NCBI GenBank assembly: GCA_963965975.1
Contig: OZ014411.1
Location: 13,656,501-13,720,500, forward strand
Origin: Xestospongia bergquistia
Lineage: Eukaryota > Porifera > Demospongiae > Haplosclerida > Petrosiidae
Direction: 5' to 3'
Length of the DNA: 64,000 nucleotides
The notes under the pieces: generated by a model
What the model was told of the DNA's origin: nothing
What the model saw: the letters and a program-made list of their open reading frames with translations, nothing else
Databases searched by the model: none
Shown here: in pieces, positions 58,330-64,000 of the stretch
How positions within the stretch are numbered: the first letter of the stretch is position 1
Layout: each line of letters opens with the position of its first letter
Program-made: the position numbers and the translations under genes

Positions 58330-59800
58330 AAATTTAACTGGTATTTGGAACACACATGCAATGACATGCTGTCTTGGGAGACTAAGAGTGAAATGTGTAT
58401 TGGTCAGATTGTGTATGCTGACTCTCTATACATTAATTGTGAGATTGGATGAAGTTATGTCATTGTAGAACACTGTTAGGGTTTCATGTGAGGGAGGCCT
58501 TTTAACCTGCCTTAGTATTTTTAATCTTCTCTTTATTTCTCTTTGTTGCTTCCAAATAATTCGTCTCCAACTAAAATTAGCTATGACTTTTGTTTGAATG
58601 CCATGGAAGATACAACCTTTCCTTTCCTTTATGAGTCACATATTGTAATTACCCAAGCAAGTTATCACATGAGTCAAGCTGACCAACACTCTCCGTGGTG
58701 TCTGTATTACTAGGACAATTATCTATTATATGAAAAAATTGATGATAAATTGGTGAGGACTTTGTAAGACTGAATAGTCAAGAAATATTGGGACTTGAGG
58801 AAGTGTTTGTAGTATCTGATAATGCTAACCTACCATTGAGGACCAGAAACCTATGATCAAGTGTGAATGTGCACTATTTCTAGTTTTTCAAATTCACTGG
58901 ATATTTAGTGAGGAAAGACTTTGCATTGTCATATGTGAGCAGGAACCTTCTAAAGTACAATAGTATCATTTAGCTACCTAGAACTGAGAGAGATTAGAAT
59001 TGTTTCAAATGCCTCCTGATAGAAACAAAGAACACACGGTGACTTGTGTTGAAAACACATTCTATACAGGATGTCAAACTGGCATTTTGATTGTACCTTT
59101 ACGCACACACAAACAAACTATAAAAGGATCACTACTGACATTAATACTGAAAACATTGAAGTAAATGTTATTTCAAGAACAAAATTTTGTAGTATTGACA
59201 TAATTTTATATTTTGATTATATTTGTCTTTTGAAACTTTTTACATTTCAAATTATTGTATATCAATACATATTTCAAATATTTGAATGAATGATACAACA
59301 GTAATTTTGTATTCATACAAAGTCAAATCTTAAATTAGTACATTATAATACATAACAATAGTAGACTGTTAATAGATAATAGCTGTGATAAATATGAAAC
59401 AATTCAACTATGACTCTGAACATCATACAAAGTACATTGTGTTTTTAAGTATTTGTTGATTTCTATTGCTCTCTGAGTCAGGAATTACTGTAACAATCTC
59501 TTCACTTAATAATTAGCTGAGAGAAGTAGCAGTATCACTACTGCCATTGAATAAAATGAATGAGTAATCATAAATCTACAGAAAATAAAATAATATTTTA
59601 AAATTAATCATCAAGTTATCTGGGGTACTACAAATAGAATACTGTTGGTACTAGCTGTTTAATTTGTAAAATAAGGTAACTAGAGTGGACTTGAAGTTGT
59701 TAAAAACATGATAAACAATAGTTATATCCACCATTGTAGTGACTGCAAACATGGCAGTTTAACAAGAACACAACACACAATAATACAATTGTGTTAATCA
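58330..59800. other. Intergenic sequence without recognised genes
   Basis: May include more of the decayed retroelement, but no motif is readable. Short open frames lack any domain. Confidence 0.55.
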
Positions 59801-59809
59801 CATTTTACT

Positions 59810-60425
59810 AAATACGTTCTCCTTTCCTCCCAGTCTTGTAGACTATACCTTGCTCTAAAAGCAGCCAGATGTGAATGTTAAATAGATGCTGCACTAGGAT
59901 TAAATTGAATACAACAATGATAAAGTTGGTAACTCAATTTTAAAGATCATCAACAACGAAGTTGTTATCATCCTATAAGACACAATAATCATCACAAGGT
60001 TTACTAGTATCCTGTAACATGTAATACATTATGAATAAGATAATTATTACATTAATTTGTTGATAGGATTAATAATCTTATTGGCTATGAATTAATGTAT
60101 ATTGTATTGGTATGAAGCTAGTCTGTGACTGACAACAATAAAAGGCTAGCAAAGATAATAACAATGATACTTTAGTTGTATATATATAATATGTAATAGT
60201 ATTTTTACTTTCAACATTTTTCCCATGACGTAACAAACTTTATTATAATATCTATCACATGTCATCTTCAATATAATATTATGCATTAGTATATGTGATT
60301 ATATGCCTACATTATACATATCTGATGTACCTTGATTCCATCATGAGAACAAGTAAGAAGTCAAATTCACTAGAATGTGCAATATGTGTGTCAACAGTAG
60401 TACCAGCTGGTACATTATCTCCTTG
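59810..60425 (-). pseudogene. Argonaute PIWI-domain C-terminal pseudogene
   Basis: Minus strand, two exon-like pieces. 60425-60331: GDNVPAGTTVDTHIAHSSEF, then DFLL and, after a one-base shift, CSHDGIK, the conserved Argonaute segment around the catalytic-domain end. 59972-59810: acceptor cttatag, DDNNFVVDDL, a TAA, KLSYQL in a shifted frame, another TAA, HLAAFRARYSLQDW. The splice sites are still visible. Three breaks in a short span mean it cannot make protein. Argonautes bind small RNAs and silence targets. No further upstream exons were recognised. Confidence 0.8.
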
Positions 60426-60840
60426 CTTTGGTAAATAAATGACATAAATGTTATATCACTTACAGCTATACATGAAAACAGTACAGTATGAGTCCATGTC
60501 TAATGTTAGTGATAAAACTCCATCTTTGACTTTGACTGCATTTATCCATTGCTGTTTTTCTTTTCTGTAGTTTCAATGTTATTGTGCAGTAATGATGTTA
60601 TTGTCATCTATTTCTTATTTGGACTGTTTTCAATGTCTTTTTCCTGGTGTAGTGTTTTCTTTTGATGACAATTTTTTGCTACAGCCAGGGTTTCACCTGA
60701 AGAAAGGCATTGGACAGTGGATTTCCTCTAAATCTATTGTTTTACCCTATAACTCTTCATTTCTAAATTGTATATTCTGTCCCTAAATTATTACTCCAGA
60801 TTGTTGAATTTGACTGTGTGTCAACAACTGTCATAAAAAC

Positions 60841-60899
60841 TAGGGGGGGCAGGGGGGGCTGGAGCCCCCACTTTTGAAAGTGGGGGGGCTCTGCCCCCT
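60841..60899. repeat. G-run/C-run palindromic MITE
   Basis: AGGGGGGGCAGGGGGGGCTG, GGAGCCCCCACTTTTGAAAG, TGGGGGGGCTCTGCCCCC: nested hairpins like those in the 41246-41788 element. Confidence 0.7.
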
Positions 60900-60989
60900 T
60901 ACTGTTTGATTTTTGACTGTGTGATATAGAAGTATGCATGATGAATTCCACTCCTCACTAACAAACTGGGTGAAAAATAATTTAAAATA

Positions 60990-61066
60990 ATCATAGACCT
61001 CACTCACACACCCTAACAATGTCATAATTTATGACATAGTTAGGGTGTGTGAGTGAGGTCTATGAT
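60990..61066. repeat. 77-bp near-perfect palindrome
   Basis: Two 38-bp arms around one base (61028) with a single mismatched pair (61018/61038). The arms contain TCACTCACACACCCTAAC and its complement. Could form a cruciform or be a MITE relic. Confidence 0.95.
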
Positions 61067-61481
61067 TTGGGAGATGTAACTGGTGCTTTTGTACATGAAC
61101 ATTGTCATATTTTTTTCATAACCTTACAACAAATCTCTTCATGAGGTATAAATAATGTAGATAATGTAAACTATTGTAGATAATAACTTCAGTAATCAAA
61201 GTCAAAAAAACAATTTTACAGCTAAATAATGCTCACCTAGACGATTTTACTATTTCTCCAATGGTACTGTTTTAAATTTATATAATATATTAATTTATGA
61301 AATTTAATCATACTTACAGTGGTGACTATGACATGATTAGCATCTATAGCAAGTTTGTTGAACATTATATGTTTTCCCTCTTCCCTTTCATTAGTACAAG
61401 TGTTAAAGTTGATAATGAATTTATGAAAACACCATAATATATAATTATACTAACACCATGTCACATTAACATAAGAGTAGG
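61067..61481. other. Intergenic or 3' untranslated sequence of the minus-strand gene
   Basis: AT-rich. No canonical polyadenylation hexamer was noticed on the minus strand just past the stop at 61482. Confidence 0.5.
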
Positions 61482-62048
61482 TCATTGTGAAAACATATTA
61501 AATTTTGGAGAAGCACGATTTGGTGAGTGCTGGTTGTAATTGCTAGTACGTTTAAATGCTCCAGATTGACTCCACAGAGGAGTTGATGTTTTCTGTCCTC
61601 CAGGAGTTGAAGTTGCTGGTGGAGAGAGAAAGGCTGGAGAACTAGGCTGAGAAGAGGGAGGGAGGTGAGCAGAAAAACCTGTCAGTGGTTTAGAAGAAGT
61701 CTGTTTTAGTGCTATACATATAACAACAGTAGCTAATAATGTGATGACACTAGCAACTGCTAAAAAGAGAATGTTTCGTTGTTGAGAAATATCATATATT
61801 GTGTCTTCTGATGTTTTGTTAGAATCATTGCTAACAGGGCAAGTAACAGGTTCAATTGAGTCAATGATCTTAGTATAAGATAAAGGTATAACTAGTTTCT
61901 GATATGTCAGACTACTAGTGAGAGTCAGATGAACATTTGAGATGTTATGAGAAGGTGGAGATTTAGTATCAACAACAGACACTGCATATATAGCTGAAGT
62001 TGTAGAGAGTGATTGACGAATCACTGTAAAAGGATGAGAACAGGATGT
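61482..62048 (-). CDS. NUP210: gp210-like terminal exon: membrane helix and tail
   Basis: Acceptor tatctatatag; starts TSCSHPFTVIRQSL in phase 0 and stops at 61482. One hydrophobic helix (LFLAVASVITLLATVVICIA), then a Ser/Pro/Thr-rich tail (PPSSQPSSPAFLSPP) ending SPKFNMFSQ. Confidence 0.8.
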   Translation of the reverse strand, partial: TSCSHPFTVIRQSLSTTSAIYAVSVVDTKSPPSHNISNVHLTLTSSLTYQKLVIPLSYTKIIDSIEPVTCPVSNDSNKTSEDTIYDISQQRNILFLAVASVITLLATVVICIALKQTSSKPLTGFSAHLPPSSQPSSPAFLSPPATSTPGGQKTSTPLWSQSGAFKRTSNYNQHSPNRASPKFNMFSQ

Positions 62049-63665
62049 CTATATAGATAAGAAATGAAAAGGAAGGGATAAGTATTATTTACATGCATAC
62101 ATAAAATGTTAGGGTTATACTTGTAGTAAGACCATTATAGTATACTAGTTAATATATGACAAGAAATTACAAAATACAGTTCAAATCTTAATCCAGTCAT
62201 CTTAAAATGTTACATTAAACAATGACTAGGTGGTCATTTATTCTAAGGACAATAATTAATTAAGAATACATTAATAAAGTATACCTCAAAGGCAAATTAT
62301 TACAGTGATGGCTTATATCTCTTGCAAATACTTTTATTTATAGTTAATCGCTATTATCTTCATGTAAAATTACAATAATGTTCCCTTACTTGTAAACTTT
62401 GAAGTACTTTAGGTAGACCCAAAGCTGTAAACAGGACTGTGGACTTATGTGAAGTCAATAAAACACTTGATATATCAATAGAGAATGCAGGAAGAAAAGG
62501 GACTTCAAGAGATGGTGAAAACATCTCATATGTGCCACCAAAATCTTTAGCTTTCACTTTAAGAGTTAATGAGAGTTGACTCATAGTTGTCAGGGTACTT
62601 ACAGCATCACTATCTGTACCAGGTAACAGTTCACAAAAGCTCTGTCCAGTTGTCCAATCAAAAAAAGGTTTAGCAATGACAAACTTAGATACAGGTAAAA
62701 CATTACCAGCATTTTGGAGATCTAAAATGCATTCATAATCAACCTGTTGAAGGTATATAGTATCATCACTGACTTGCTGACCCTCAATATTGAGACCATT
62801 TAGACAAGCTTTGTTTGGACTTGCTGTGAGGAAAGTAAAATCAGTATTGTTTTGTTCATCTTTAAATTCCACTGGAATAAGATATGTTCCAACTTCATCT
62901 TGTCTAGGGGCATTAGTAAAGATTGACAAAGAAAATGAAGATGATATTGAAGACAAGTTGAAAATAACACGCTGGATGGTGGCCACTGATATCTGTCAAA
63001 GGAAGAATATCATGTCTAAGGGTATGTTTCTAATATTGTGCCTACTGTAAATACTGAGAACAGATACAGGGGTACAAAAAGTCATGAAATATGTGATAGC
63101 ATGCATGAGTAGTGGATTGTACATACCACATTTCCTCAATTAAACACATACTTTGAATAAATGCCAAGAGTAAGTATCATGATTGTGCAAACAAGTGCCT
63201 AACTAGAATAATGCCTGGTCTGTGTGTGACCAGAAACAGATGTAAGGATTTGCTAACATGTCATCATGTCTTATACTATTCAGTTGTGAGTGTTAGTGAT
63301 GTCTCAGTTAACTATGGCAAAGTTCCAAGATAAAACAAACACATATTCTGAATAAATGCTTGCTTCATTTAAATGTCTGTTCCAGAATACTATAAGTAAA
63401 ATCAATGCTGGGGCTGTTAATCGAGGATATACAGTATGTCTAATTAATGTTTGTATATCAAATTATTGACATTGTCCCTATCATTATCATAGATCTAGGT
63501 AGTTAATATGGTCATATGTCATACTTACTTCTGTATGTGTGTCTACAATACCATCAACATTATGATAAATGACAGCTCTACCAGAACTCACTGCTCTAGC
63601 AACACCAGTAGAAGGATCCAATTCCAAAACACCTTCACCACCAGTATTCCAATTACCTGGATGTT
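61482..63665 (-). CDS. NUP210: Nuclear pore membrane glycoprotein gp210-like, last three exons (5' partial)
   Basis: Minus-strand gene; only the C-terminal ~314 codons are in the window. Exons: 63665-63529, 62992-62390, 62048-61482, joined in consistent phase. The first exon shows the gp210 pattern GVLELDPSTGVARAVSSGRA followed by VIYHNVDG (BIG-like domain). The middle exon is beta-rich luminal sequence. The last has one membrane helix (ILFLAVASVITLLATVVICI) followed by a Ser/Pro-rich tail of about 70 residues. gp210 is a single-pass nuclear-envelope protein with a large luminal domain and a short tail at the pore. The identification rests on these patterns and topology; another single-pass adhesion-like protein is possible. 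Confidence 0.65.
62390..62992 (-). CDS. NUP210: gp210-like luminal exon
   Basis: 603 nt, phase 0 at both ends; acceptor tcctttgacag, donor gtaagg. Encodes ISVATIQRVIFNLSSISSS to VLQSLQ, with a few Cys that could form luminal disulphides. Confidence 0.75.
63529..63665 (-). CDS. NUP210: gp210-like exon, BIG-like domain
   Basis: 137 nt; acceptor atttctcag, donor gtaagt. Encodes HPGNWNTGGEGVLELDPSTG and ends IVDTHTE; two bases complete the first codon from the upstream exon. Confidence 0.75.
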
Positions 63666-64000
63666 CTGAGAAAATTACATATTTTTATAATAATAGTATA
63701 TCATTATTATGACATTTTACATCATGAAATAAACTAACTTATACAGAAGTATCAACTAAATTAACTACAGAGTTGTACTATGTTAATAATAAGTACTAGT
63801 GGAGTAAATTGGTACTTTGTTTGGATCATGTGTTACCTATATACATGTACTTTGTATATGTATATAGGTATGCATGAAATTAAATCAAATTCTTTAACTG
63901 CTGATACTTATAGCAACTTATTAACTTTGAATGTGAGTGCTACAATAGTGCACTAGTGCACTAGCTTATTTCTCTGTCTATATCTCAAGCATTCTGTCCT

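Noticed and set aside
60592-60786. 64-residue plus-strand open frame
   Set aside because: No recognisable domain, and no partner exons or strong splice context.
60763-61025. Minus-strand Pro-rich open frames
   Set aside because: Translation of the G-run MITE and palindrome.

Overview
This is eukaryotic DNA. It is very AT-rich, its coding sequence is cut into small exons with GT/AG introns, and it is full of DNA-transposon debris. The combination of ankyrin, Roc-COR, ZU5 and Death domains, and the many MULE, hAT and pogo relics, suggest an early-branching animal. A demosponge of the Amphimedon type fits best; that is an inference from gene content, with no match computed.

Positions 1-54756, plus strand, hold the 3' part of one large gene whose 5' end lies before the window. 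Reading-frame phases join cleanly from exon to exon. The order is: 14 ankyrin exons of exactly 33 codons (210-27782), several more ankyrin exons (31196-46976), a 692-codon exon with the last ankyrin repeat and a Roc-COR GTPase (48129-50204), a Death domain (51702-52031), a linker, ZU5 (52750-53294), a UPA-like region (53363-53724), a second Death domain (54045-54362) and a possible C-terminal membrane anchor (54673-54756). It looks like an intracellular sensor or adaptor: an ankyrin recognition surface, a GTPase switch and Death-domain signalling.

The first 28.8 kb is a tandem array of seven full modules (2.5-5.2 kb) and one truncated module. Each full module has a B-type ankyrin exon, a minisatellite with a unit of about 143 bp, and an A-type ankyrin exon. 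Almost every minisatellite unit has an acceptor-like AG, exactly three variable bases, and a donor-like GTAAGT. These look like potential one-codon microexons sitting between two ankyrin repeats, and they are the most unusual structure in the window. Modules 1 and 2 are identical over about 2.08 kb and share a deletion that removed a splice donor.

Positions 31295-44419 form a 13 kb intron loaded with transposons: a decayed hAT transposase, a deleted hAT-like element carrying a broken pogo/Tigger-like transposase with a PHD finger, and GC-rich MITEs. Positions 44917-47530 hold nested tandem duplications of ankyrin exons.

Downstream of the gene, 55190-57240 is a decayed second copy of its first Death-domain exon. 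It is split by a 1018-bp MULE-like element with a 9-bp target duplication and a captured RecQ helicase fragment. Next come a reverse-transcriptase scrap (about 58170-58320) and a decayed Argonaute C-terminus on the minus strand (59810-60425). The window ends with the last three exons of a minus-strand gene resembling the nuclear pore membrane glycoprotein gp210/NUP210 (61482-63665), whose 5' part lies beyond the window.
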